A stretch of 64,000 nucleotides of DNA from Stromatinia cepivora (lineage: Eukaryota; Ascomycota; Leotiomycetes; Helotiales; Sclerotiniaceae), in contig RCTD01000003.1 of NCBI GenBank assembly GCA_014898415.1, positions 2,914,001-2,978,000 on the forward strand, in the 5' to 3' direction. Under the pieces are notes generated by a model. That model worked only from the letters and a program-made list of their open reading frames with translations. It was not told where the DNA came from and did not search any database. This document shows, in pieces, positions 48,201 to 59,748 of this stretch. Position 1 is the first letter of the stretch. Each line of letters begins with the position of its first letter. The position numbers and the translations under genes were made by a program.

Positions 48201-49900
48201 TCAATTTATGAATTATTAATTGTCACGGAAAGCCCTGTGATCCCCTGTATCTTACGAAGGATTAAAGGGTATGCTTTCCAATCGGAATAAAGGATCTTCT
48301 AGTCTTTACCAATCTCTCCGATTAATAAAATGATCCAGATATACTAATAAATAAAGATCTAGCCTAATTGAAATATATATCGATTAAATAACTACTTATT
48401 TATTCTATATATACAACTCTTGATTTATATAATCAAAAACAAATCATTCAATTCTTTTACTTTATCAATCATATATATCATCTATTTCCCGATCTTTGAA
48501 AATATTTTATAATTATATTATCCTATAATAATTATAAATCCGGTAACCCTTAAATCTATACAACTTTTTATTCAATAATTATTGAATATTCAAAAGATTA
48601 TTCTTAAAATATTATTCCTATTTTATCTATAATTCAATATTCATATCAATTCAATTATCTTCATTCAATATAATAAAAAATCAAAATAATCTTCTTTTTA
48701 TAATCCATACTCAATAATTAGAATAATATTTACATTTAAAAAATAAATATCAAATTCAAGAAATCTAGAATTCAATCAATCCAAAAAACGATCTATTTGT
48801 TTCTATATCAGTTATATCCACTTCAAACTCTGATCTAACAAAAAAACCTATCCAAATTCAAATCGATTGGTTTTCAATCAAATCATTTATTTTATCTTTC
48901 GCTATCAATCTTCAAACCAAATATAATCGAAAAAAACAAATTCAATACCAAAAAGAATTCTTGGAATATCTTGTAACAATTCAATCCAAAAAAAATACAA
49001 ATAGAAATACGAAAATGAAAGATTCTGATAATAATATATCAGGATCCATTTCTAATAGATTCATTATTTTACTTTCAATCATTTTCCAAGAAATCTCTTC
49101 CGAGTTTGTTTTTCTTTAATTGAAGTATCGATATTGATAATAAAAATATATACAGAATCATAAAGCCTTTCATAATATTTACAAATAAATCGAATTATCA
49201 ATTAATCAAATATATTTTATGAAACTATTCATTCTCAATTAAGGTATTATAATTTTTCCATTCAAAATAATTATTAATATACTTAAAAGAAAGTTTGTAT
49301 CTACAATAACTACTACTAAATTCATAATACTATAAGAATATCGATCTATTCTAATACAAATTTCGCTCAATAGAATCAATTCTATCAAATGATATAAGAA
49401 TTGGATTATAACCTATATTAAAGCTTTTATATATAAGATTATTAGAATATAGAATAAAATCGTTATTAATACTTTTCTATAAATTATTAATATCAAGATA
49501 CTTTTAATTTAAACAAATATTATAATCATATAAATTAAGATGAATAATCAATTCGGATTATTCAATCTTTCATTCAAATAATTCGAAAATGTTTTTGGAA
49601 AATTAATCTTCCAGGATTTTATTTTCTTAAGAATTAAAGAAGAAATATATTTTATACTTATTTTTTTTCAAAATAATAAAAAATCTAAAAAGAATAAGAA
49701 AAATATCAATTTTAAAAACAATCAAGGGATCAAAAAGATTTAGGAATATTCTTATAGAATTGAATCTGAATAAAACAATAGAATTAGTTACAACTATATT
49801 CAAAAGGATATTCAACAAAAACGAATTATAAATAATTAAAGATCGAGCAAAATCATATTCATAAAAATAATTTCACTTTGATTAAATCAAAAGAAAATAA

Positions 49901-50137
49901 ATGAAAAATTCTATTGATCCTCTAAGATTTTTAATTAATACTATTATCTTAGATACTCGATACAATCAATCAAAAGTATATTTTATAATAATAAAAATAT
50001 ATCATCTATCCAATAATATCTTACTCGATAATTATAATACTATATATATCGTAATTGATATATCTCTATTAGATAATCATCGATATCGATTGTCCGATCC
50101 TAATGATTTTATAGAAATAGATATTTCCAGTTTTTAA
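49901..50137 (+). pseudogene. copia-2 copy a aspartic protease remnant
   Basis: A 78-codon open stretch aligning with 62349-62735. It includes NNILLDNYNTIYIVIDISLLDNHR, where copia proteases have 'ILDSGASxHICNDxSLF'. The active-site region D-S-G-A has become D-N-Y-N, so it is inactive. Confidence 0.75.
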
Positions 50138-50599
50138 ATCCTAAAATACAGAATTCATATTATCAAAAAATCATCAAAAAAAAAGATTACCTTAATAATA
50201 ATTTGATATTAAACGATATAATATTCATCCCTAACTTTTATATCAATATCGTTTTGAAGATTCAATTAAAGAAAACCGGTCTATAATTCTCAAAATATAA
50301 TTATACTTTTTATAAAAAAGATTATACAAATAACATAATAATTACTTAATACATTTATACTGAAAATTTTGTATTTTTAGAATACAAATTATTTTCTATT
50401 TATTCGAATATTCTTTTATTTATCTCTATAAACAACCCTTTTATAATATATTTAACAATAAACAGAAAAATAAATAAAATATTCCATCATTTTTACAATC
50501 CATCTTTTCTAAAAAAAAATATAAATGAAATATAATATAAACACTCCGAATATTTAGAAAAGAAAACTTTTGAACATTTAATATTTGCAATACAAAACA

Positions 50600-51560
50600 T
50601 CAAAATAAAAAGTATCATTCGTTCTAATTACACCAATTATATTCGTATTCATATAAAGCAAATCATTTCTTATACTCCAAATGATCACTAACCATCTCAA
50701 TCCTTCTACAAAATCCAATAGAATCTTTTTGATTTCGACAAAAGATATAACAATATATTATAATTTCTATTAATCAAAGAAATATATTATAATAAGATCT
50801 TTTTATATCCAATCTATTACAAAATATACAATAAAGTATTTACAATTATTCAAAACTTTGTAATCTGGATTCACTATAAATACAATCTAACAATTATAAC
50901 AATCAAACAAAATAATAATATCTTTATTATTAGAATCATAAGAACAATATTATTTGAGAAATAAATCAAACAAAAAAGTATCGAATTCGAATTATCCTTA
51001 TCTCATATATATAAATTCAATAAAGAATTAAAATATATAAAACAAAAAAAAATTATAAAACAAATAAAAATATAGATCATAACAGATTTATCAAATAAAT
51101 TATAAATAAAAACAATACAAATTGTTATTTATCTATATAATATAAATCCCTTGAAAACCAAATCCTTCAAATCGTTTAATAAATAATTCGATATATAATT
51201 CTATAATTATCTTTACAAAAATAATCCCCTATTCATAAAGAAAATATCTAATAATCTTTATCCCAATTAAAACGAAATCTATAAATATAAATACCGATTT
51301 TATTTTTTAAATAAAAACAAAGAAATTGAAATTAATAAAAAATAATACAAAATTAATCTTTGAATATATATTGGATATTTAATGGATTATATTCTAGATA
51401 TATTGATCTATTATATATAAATATCCAAATTCGATAGAATTATTGTTATTCGAAATATAATATTCAATAAGGAATTCACTTATCATATAGATTCCATTAA
51501 TCGAATGATCGATATTTATATTACAAAAGAGTTTAAATAATTCATTAAAGCCTTTAATAT
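50600..51560 (+). pseudogene. copia-2 copy a integrase remnant
   Basis: Corresponds to 63040-64000 of copy b. Copy a is recognisable from about 50600 and ends with ILIYYIISKFDRIIVIRNIIFNKEF (51390-51480), the typical end of copia integrase, 'YRIWIPxxDRVIxTRDVxFNE'. It has multiple stops. Confidence 0.7.
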
Positions 51561-51870
51561 ATAAGATTATATCGAAATAAACAAAACAATTCTTCAAAAC
51601 AAAAACAATTATAACGATTTCATTCATCTATTTATTTTTATAGATCGAAAAACCCTTAATTTATTTATCAAATATATTTCAGATTTATTATCTACAAACA
51701 AACTGGTTTCAAAGGTAAACGCAGATTTGAAGGATGATAATAGAAATAAAGAAATTGATTTAAGATTATTTAATTTATTTAATCTTTTAGGTGATAAAGA
51801 TAAAGTATATTGTGAAAGAGGTAGGTCGAGATACATGCGTCCCGATAGCACACTGTAAAGGGAAATAGGA

Positions 51871-53540
51871 ATTGGAATTGATCAGATTACATTATAAAAG
51901 CTTCAAATAATAAAACTAATAGATTTAAACAATGGTTTGGATTATATATAAATAAGGTACAAAAAGATTAATAGGAAAACGATTGATTTTTTTTAAGAAA
52001 AAGAGAACAAAATCCTTTTTTATATTTAATTATAAAGAATTATATGATTATATAATTACGAATTAGTTATATATTAGATCTTGATATTCTAATTTTCTTA
52101 TACTCTTTTTTTTTCTGAGATATATATTCTATTTAGTTTTAAGATAATTATAAAAGATAAAAATCAAAAAGATTAAAAGATAATTAGATTAAAGAAAGTC
52201 AATTAAAATATTAGTAAATTAGGGTAGTAAATAATTTTTAAGATTGTTTTAAAAAAACAATATACTTTAGATTCTTATTGATCTAAATTTACTTCTATTG
52301 TTTCTTTATCAAATTTAATAAAAATTTCAAATTCTTAAGAAATATCCTTATTATTCTTTTCATCTCTAATTTTTCTTAAATATTTAATTAGATATTTTGT
52401 AACAGATTTTATACTTATAATCAAACTTTTTGATAATTCCTAAATATAATTTAAATGATGAATAAGGATTTTTGATATTATAAGCTTTTGTTTAATATTA
52501 AAGGGATAATTTTTTCTTTTATTATTAGATTTTATAGAAAACTTTTTTATTAAAAGATGATTTATCTATTCTTCATTTAATTTATAATCTATATCAAAAA
52601 TTAAAATAATACTTTATATTCCAAAAGATCCAATTAGGAATTCTAAAGGCTAAATTATTTCAAAAGAATTAGATAATATTGCAGATTGATTCTAAATCAA
52701 TTCTTGCCCCACAATTTCTTTTTCTTTTCTAATAAGTTTCCTTGATATAAATTGAAATTTCCTAATAAAGAATTCTTTACCAATTAGATTCACAATCTCC
52801 CAATTACTAGCATTCTTTTTATTAGAGAATTCATCATCTTCAAGATCTTTATTATAAAGGGTTTTTTGCTTTTGTAAAGATATATCATAATCTACAAATA
52901 ATGATTGATTTTTTTATTGCTTTTTTTTTGTTTTGAAATATTTCAAATTAGGTGGCTAGATCTATTATTGCAAGATTATATTATTGTTTATATTAAAGTT
53001 CGAATTTATTATTATTGATTTTAAATAATCTATTTGTTATTCTTTTAATAATATTAGAATCCTAAGATAAATATTTTAAAAGAATTATAAAAAAATAATT
53101 TTATAGAATAAAATTGATATTGGGGGAGGAGGATTGGGGGGTATGGGGGCTTTCTTTATTAAATACATTTAATTCAAAGGGAACGATTTGATTTTGAAGA
53201 GATCTCTGAAGGTTTTTGTAAGAGTTATTATCCTTTATATTCTTTTCATCCGAAATTATAATTAAATAAAAGATCAATATCAAAGTCAATCTATAGGATC
53301 TATAAGAACTGATATATCTCAAAATAATATTTGATCGAATTATAATTATTTGGGATTCAGATCTAATCAGAATCCTTTAATGAAATTGATTCTTTTATTC
53401 AATTTTCTAGAAAGCTTCCTTTTTTATTATTCAATTAAGATTATATTATAATTGATAGATAAAAGAATACTTTTTTAGAAATTCCTGAATTAAATTACTA
53501 TTATCATTTAATTTATAAAGAATAAGGATTTGATGTTTTT
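51871..53540. other. AT-rich DNA with a minus-strand coding remnant
   Basis: Not assignable to any of the five families. It contains a G-rich cluster (53122-53149: runs of five, six and five G within 28 bases) and, on the minus strand, the remnant described at 52250-52960. A minus open stretch at 53322-53101 (73 codons) reads through the G-rich cluster. Confidence 0.4.
52250..52960 (-). pseudogene. RIP-damaged coding remnant, unrecognised
   Basis: A single minus frame of about 230 codons is interrupted by only about seven stops, all TAA or TAG at positions that could have been Gln or Trp. It reads, for example, SNWEIVNLIGKEFFIRKFQF, then KLIRKEKEIVGQELI and later ELSKSLIISIKSVTKYLIKYL. The last segment resembles a helix-turn-helix, as found in transposases or small DNA-binding proteins. 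I do not recognise the family. Confidence 0.35.
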
Positions 53541-53822
53541 TGTCACGAATCGTGAACCACAGGGGGCTAATCACGTGATACCCCTTATCCCCCATATCAA
53601 TTAATGAGCTGATCGTCCATGCACATACGTTATGAATTATATGATTTAGTATGATAAAATAATGATCCTAATAATGTATGCGTATAATCCCGTAACTTAC
53701 GAATAGGTATTTGTGTATATATATTTAATTACTCTTTACGAACCATAATTCTTTAATTGTAGATTCTAAGGAATATAATTGATCTTATTTATTTAGTTTT
53801 ATTATAGTTTTTATATATTATA
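53541..53822 (+). repeat. gypsy-2 copy C 5' LTR (282 bp)
   Basis: The outer start TGTCACGAATCGTGAACCAC is intact and contains the inverted repeat TCACGA/TCGTGA and an E-box TCACGTGA (53571-53578). The inner end is mutated to TTATATATTATA. Confidence 0.9.
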
Positions 53823-55639
53823 TTATCTACAATTTATTTATAAATATCCGATCATTTGGTGGTCTTTCAAATAATACTTTATTTTAATAATATCTTTTTA
53901 AATGAATTTTTACAAATATTATATTTAGAGGATGAAGATCTATTTTGATTTAATTAATGAAGATATAAATTCCCTTTAGAAATATATTATTATTTTTATA
54001 ATATAATGAATTCCTTTTTTTATATATTCTGATTCTTCGAAAATTTATTTTGAGGAGTTATCCTTTTTTCCTTAATTATTTCAACAAATCTTCAAAGAAA
54101 ATATGAATATAGGATTAGATAATGTTATTATTGGAAAAAAGAAAACTGATAAAGAGAAGATTTTAATGTATGAAGTTAATGTTTTTAATGATTCAATTAT
54201 TCCTTCCGAATCATTATTATAATTATAAGATCTTTATATAATGATTATAAATTTGAAAGAGGAGAATCGATAATTGAAAGTTATAATGATAGTGAATTCT
54301 GCAATAGTATAATCTTCTTTTGAGTTTCAAATAATACTTATATAGATATTCAAATCAATAATAATATTTAGGATTTCCTGTATTCTTTTAATCGAAATTC
54401 AAGGATCTTTATTTAAATAAATTCGAAGATCCCGAAGTCAAAGGAAAAAAACTTTGATTAAACAATCTGATCATTTAGGGTCTTTTAATAGTTTTCCTTC
54501 TTTTTCAGGAAATGATGATCTATATAATAATTAGGGGTCCCTTTATTCAAGAAATTAATTTAATTGGTTAAGATTGTATTCCTGTATTAATTATAGTTCG
54601 CATTGAGATATATATATATCAAAACCTACAAATCTTATTACTAAACTTAGCGATAGTATTGAATTTAAAGTTAGTTTGTAATAATTATTGATTATAGAAT
54701 GATTCAAGCTGTATATTATATTATTTGAAAATGAGATATAATGTTATATATATATAATCGATCAAATTGAATCAGAAGTACAAATATATTGTTATATTCT
54801 TTATATATGAATATCCCAATTCATAGTATTCGAATTGATCGAATAGTTTACAATGATTTATCAGAACTTGATTAAAGTTGATGATGTTTATTTTCAATAT
54901 AAGATATAGATTATATTTAATATAATTCGATATAGCAACTTTCTAGAATGATATAGAAAGTTTAAATTATTTATTATTCAAATGGAGATTATTGATGATA
55001 AGATTTTATTTAGGAATTTCGAATAAAGGATTTCCGATTATCTTTTATGAATAGTAATAATATTTATCAAGGATTATAAGATTATAAAAGAATTTGCGAA
55101 TATATTTATTAAAATAGATCAAAATAAAGTTTTATTATAAGAATGAAACCGATATTATATTAGGCGAAATGTCTTTATAGTTATTCGCAAATCGACAATT
55201 ACTATAAATCCTTTGTTATCTTTTCGGAGCTTTAATAGCTTCAATTTTGGAATCTCCATATTTTTGAAATTGTTTTTATTCTGGAATACTCTTTTTGGAT
55301 ATACAAATTCCATTATATTTAATAATTATTCGAACTTCAAATATTCATTATCTTTTTTTTTTCTAAAGTAATATATATATCGATGTTTTGTATTGATAAT
55401 CTTAATAAGATCGAGATAATACTAGAAGAAGTAGAAGAATTCGAAGAATATCAGAATATTGAAGAAAACTTCAATTCAAAAGTTACAATTAAAGCTATAT
55501 AGAATATCTATTTAAAAAAAGAAAAGCATTTAAAATTAAATATTTAAATTCTGTTTCCATTCTAAATGCTATATAGGATATAAGATTTCTTAATCTAATA
55601 AAACTTATAGGAAAAGAAGTATTTATCTTTCCTTATAAT

Positions 55640-55960
55640 TTTTCGAAGAATGGTTATATTTATCAATCAAAAGTATTTATTGATTTTAAAGCAAATAGAT
55701 TCGTTTTTATTAATATCATATTCTTTATTTGTTTATTTCCTATATTTAAATCAAGAATTATATTATTTGAAATTTCAATTAAAGTTAAAAAATATAATGA
55801 TATATAAGGCTATATTATTACCTATTTTATATTCCTTAATTTAATGATTAATAATTATGAACAATTTTTTATTTCTTTTTTTATTATTGAATTAGAGAAT
55901 TATAATGTTATTTTAGATAGATTTTGGTTATCAGAGATTCGAGTGAAGTTTGATTGCTTT
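55640..55960 (+). pseudogene. gypsy-2 copy C protease remnant
   Basis: The open stretch 55650-55844 is a shadow of this region. In the alternative frame the active-site area aligns with KVFIDSGANEFVF of copy A but reads KVFIDFKANRFVF, so the catalytic Asp-Ser-Gly is lost. The terminal ILD-like motif and W-stop remnant follow near 55915. Confidence 0.6.
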
Positions 55961-56695
55961 CATTGATGTTTCGAATGGTTTAAAAAGAGATCTTGTATTA
56001 TCTTTTATTTGAATAATCTTTTTGTTATTTAATTATTCTTTCGAAAACAGAAAATCGATTGATTAATTTAATAAGATGCTGATCGATAAAATGATTAATT
56101 CGAAGAATATTGGAATCGAAGAGATTTACAATTGAGTAGATCAATTGTAATTGGTAATATATAATAAGAATCTTTAAGTACAAATATAATATAGATTTTT
56201 ATTGAAAAGGAAAAAATCCTGATTCCCTTCAAGTTCAATCCATTTCCTTTTTAATTAATCATGTCATTATTGTAGATTTATGAATGCCTTTTCTGTATAT
56301 CATTTGAAATCCTCGATTTATATATATTCAAATTCAATAAATTCTAATTAGAATATAAAAGAGATAAATAAATTAAATTCTTTATTATTACTTTAAAAGA
56401 ATTCGATGATATAATAGATTCTTGATAGAATGAATAATATATAGAAGAAAGAATATTGGTTATCTTAATTGAATTCAAGAATAAAAAAGTTCAAAAGAAA
56501 TTCGATTAAGTATTAATTGAAATCGATTCAGAATCTGAAATACCATTTGAATATTGATAATATTATTAAATCTTTTCCAAATATAAATCAAATATTTTGC
56601 CTTTTAATCGATCTTATAATTATAAAATCATATTGAAAAATGAAGGAGAATAAATCTTATATTATAATCCACTTTATAAAATATCCTTAGAATAA

Positions 56696-57400
56696 TTGGA
56701 AATCGTTAAAGAATATATTATAGATAATTTTAACAAAAGTTTCATTGAATTTAATCAAATTCTTTATATTATATCTATTCTATTTATCAAGAAATTCAAT
56801 AATAGTTTGAGATTCTATATAAATTTTAGATTATTGAATTCTTTAATATATAAAGATCAGTATTCCCTTCTTTTAATCGATAAAATGTTTTTCCAGTTTT
56901 CCAATACCAAAATCTTTATTAAACTCGATATTCGTTAAACTTTCCATTATATAAGAATGGATCCTGTTTTAAAAGAATATATTATCTTTCGAATTCAATA
57001 TAGATTATACAAATATAAGATTATATTATTCGGATTAACGAATGATTTTGTAATCTATTAATATTATATAAATGATATTCTATTCGATTATTTAGATATC
57101 TTTTATATAATATATTTCGATAATATTCTAATTTACTTTAAGAAAAAAGAAAAGTATTAAATTTATATTAAACTAATTCTCGAATGATTAGAAATTGTTG
57201 ATCTATAAATGGATCTCAAGAAATACAAATTCAATATTATATATATCAAATATTTGAGCTTGATTATTTCTATTAAAGAAATAAAGATGAATTCTAAAAA
57301 GATTGAAATAATTAAGAATTGGATCTTTCCGATAATAATAAAAGGAATCCAATCATACTTTAATTTTTGCAATTTTTATTGATGATTTATTAAGGATTAT
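56696..57400 (+). pseudogene. gypsy-2 copy C reverse transcriptase remnant
   Basis: The open stretch 56696-56938 holds the fingers and motif A (IVKEYIIDNFNKSFIEF, LRFYINFRLLNSLIY, KIFIKLDIR). The palm continues with stops; the YFDNILIY box lies near 57115-57135. The frame is cut by the copia-1 LTR at 57401. Confidence 0.85.
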
Positions 57401-57566
57401 TGTTGGAAATGAGGCCATCATAGGATTAGAATTGAGGTCACGTGATCACAATGGTGCACAGACCATATTTGGGAATAACCTTAATTCTATTTCTATTAGA
57501 ATAATAAATCCTTAGTTCAATTTATATAGTCAATAATACTATTATTTTCTGTATCAAAAGTTAATA
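57401..57566 (+). repeat. copia-1 copy c 5' LTR (166 bp)
   Basis: The outer start TGTTGGAAATGAGGCCATCA and E-box TCACGTGA (57438-57445) are intact. The inner end is TTAATA. Confidence 0.92.
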
Positions 57567-57580
57567 GGTTATGAGATCCG
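57567..57580 (+). promoter_or_regulatory. Candidate copia-1 primer binding site
   Basis: GGTTATGAGATCCG directly follows the LTR. It resembles the internal initiator-tRNA(Met) primer site known for Drosophila copia, allowing for RIP changes. The match to a tRNA of this fungus is untested. In copy b the site is more mutated (AATTATAAGATTCG, 42146-42159). Confidence 0.4.
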
Positions 57581-58116
57581 ATTGTATAGTAGTGATTAAA
57601 AAGTAAAGCAAATCGAGAAAGAATTAGTATAGTTAGTAAAGGTAAAACAAAATGAAGATCAGAATTTTTATACAATATTATTGAAATAGAATTGAAATAT
57701 GATAACATAGTTTATAATTTATAATATTATAGATCAAAAACGAAAAACAAATTTGTATAGTTACAAAAAAATATATTACAATACAATTTTACAAATTTTC
57801 TTATTATTTTATTTTTATATTTCTTTATTATTCTGAATTTATTTATTATATATTTTTTAAGATTGTTTTAAAAATCTGAAGATTATCTTCGATATTCATT
57901 AAATAATAAGAAACCTTTATAATATCGAAATCAAACAATCTTTCGAAATTTAATCAAAACAATCATAAATAATAATTCAAATAAACAAAGATATAATTCA
58001 AAGGGAAAGAATAGTTTTATATAATTAATCAAATATTAAACAAATATATATAGATTGTAAAGCCCAATATAGTATCTGTTTATAAAATCAATAATTGTAT
58101 ATATTACAATATCGAA

Positions 58117-58470
58117 TTGAAATTGGAATATTTAAAGAACGAAGTGAATATATTATTATATATTTGTATAACATTCAATAATATTGATGAAACCTTTATT
58201 GACGAATATTCAATAGTATATATATTTTGGAGATATCTTAAATCGAAATATATTAGAATTAATATAGTTATAATTAATATGTATATAATAATAATCCAAA
58301 ACTTCAAATTTCAATCTGATATTTATTCTAACAAAATTATTATCGAAATCTGGGATAAATTGAAAGAGTATAAAAGGAAATTAAAAATTATAAATAAAAA
58401 TTATCGATTAGTATATCAAGATATTATTTTGTTCTTGATTTTAATATATAATTTTTTAATTGATTATTAA
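58117..58470 (+). pseudogene. copia-1 copy c gag remnant
   Basis: A 117-codon open stretch, the best-preserved gag of this family here. It contains TFIDEYSIVYIFWRYLKSKY and IEIWDKLKEYKRKLKIINKN, helical and charged as in copia gag. It has no in-frame stop but is linked to broken pol. Confidence 0.55.
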
Positions 58471-59529
58471 AGAATAATAAATATATTAAATATCCAAATC
58501 AACCTTAATATTAATAATAAAATCAAGTATTTGTAAATTAAAGAATTTCGTTTTAAAGATAGATCAAAGCGAATGCAAATTGTGAAAAGATTTAGGTATA
58601 TTTTTTGATATCAAGAATCAGATTTCGAAATTCTAAATAATATTTGCGATCTATATCAAAAGGAAGATCATTATATATGAAACTATCTGTATTTAATACA
58701 AATCAATAAATTCCTTTATAATTATCTTTATCATCAAAAAAGAAAAGGATTATTGAATCCGAAAAAGATCTATTTCAACAAGAAAAATCAAATACACTCT
58801 ACTAATAATATTTCTGAATCAGATTCCGATATTGAGAATATGATAAAGGAAAATTACAATTTGATAAAGAAAATTATTAATAAAGTTTCCTTTAACAAAT
58901 AGTATATTGATATAGATACTTCTTTATATATATCTAATTAACCTTTATTATTTAAATCAATAAATTCTATTATCAAATAAAGAATAAATATTAATAGAAA
59001 AATAATATATTATTATTATTGAGGTTTAATAGATATAATATAAAAAGATAATTTTAAGATACTATTTTCAAATATATTATATATATCAAAGCTAAAAGTA
59101 AATTTATTATCAGGAAAAAGGATCTGCAAAATAGAATTACAAAAAGAATTCAATTCTTATTATATATATTTCAAAAAGGATAATAAAAAAGTTATTTATA
59201 TTAAAATATAAAACGGAATATATATGATCTTATATATAACCAAAGGATATAAAGATACAATTCTTTATTCGAATATATATCAAAATGATCAGAAAAAAGG
59301 CTTTTCTTTTAAGATAATCAATAGTATCAAAAATATCAATAACGAATTAATATTCAAGGAGAAAAAGAAATATCTATTATAATATCGAAGATTCAATTAT
59401 TTAAGCTTAAATAAAATCAAGAATTTATATAAGGTATTCAATATAGTTAAGTTAATAAAGATTCTAATTGAATTAGATATTTGCAAAATATATATATTTA
59501 TCAAAATAACTAATTATATTCCGAGGTAA

Positions 59530-59748
59530 TTGAGTCTATACAAATCAAAGAAATTCGAATTTATATATTTCGATATTACAAAATTATTCTCAAAATCGAT
59601 TCGAGGGAATTGTTATTTTATATTGATTATTGATAATTGTATAAGAGTAAATTGGATTATATTATTTAAACAAAAAGATAATACAATTCAAATATTGAAA
59701 ATTTGGAAAAAGAAGATAGAATTAATTATTAAGAAAAGATTATTGTAA
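59530..59748 (+). pseudogene. copia-1 copy c integrase core remnant
   Basis: A 72-codon open stretch: KKFEFIYFDITKLFSKSIRG, then NCYFILIIDNCIRVNWIILF and KQKDNTIQILKIWKKKIE. It matches the copia integrase core, including the second-strand 'FIDDYSR' region as IIDNCIR. One catalytic Asp is changed to Asn. Confidence 0.8.

Larger units (their letters stand above)
38447..48220 (+). mobile_element. Ty1/copia 'copia-3', split by copia-1 copy b
   Basis: The LTR-type start TGTCGGAATATGAATCACGTG is at 38447. Plus-strand copia coding is recognisable just before 41980 (protease end and GAG pre-integrase) and resumes after the inserted copia-1 at 47478-48220 (integrase). The two halves join across the GATTA duplication of copia-1. 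The element is interrupted again by copia-2 at 48221, and its 3' part was not found. The internal region 38700-41500 is highly mutated. Confidence 0.7.
48221..51870 (+). mobile_element. Ty1/copia 'copia-2', copy a, 3' truncated or unresolved
   Basis: Starts with the LTR terminus TGTCACGGAAAGCCCTGTGA and aligns along its length with 60612-64000. Protease is open at 49901-50137. An integrase core lies near 50600-51200. A spacer in a frame ending NADLKDDNRNKEI and CERGRSRYMRPDS is at about 51640-51840. Reverse transcriptase was not found after it, so the element is cut or replaced near 51870. It is inserted in the copia-3 integrase. Confidence 0.75.
53541..57400 (+). mobile_element. gypsy-2, copy C, 5' part only (split by copia-1)
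   Basis: A plus-strand gypsy-2 with 5' LTR at 53541-53822. Leader, gag, protease (about 55640-55960) and reverse transcriptase (56696 to about 57400) follow. It is interrupted at 57401 by copia-1, at the point matching about 30968 in copy B (after AAGGATTAT). Its 3' half must lie beyond the right edge. Confidence 0.9.
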
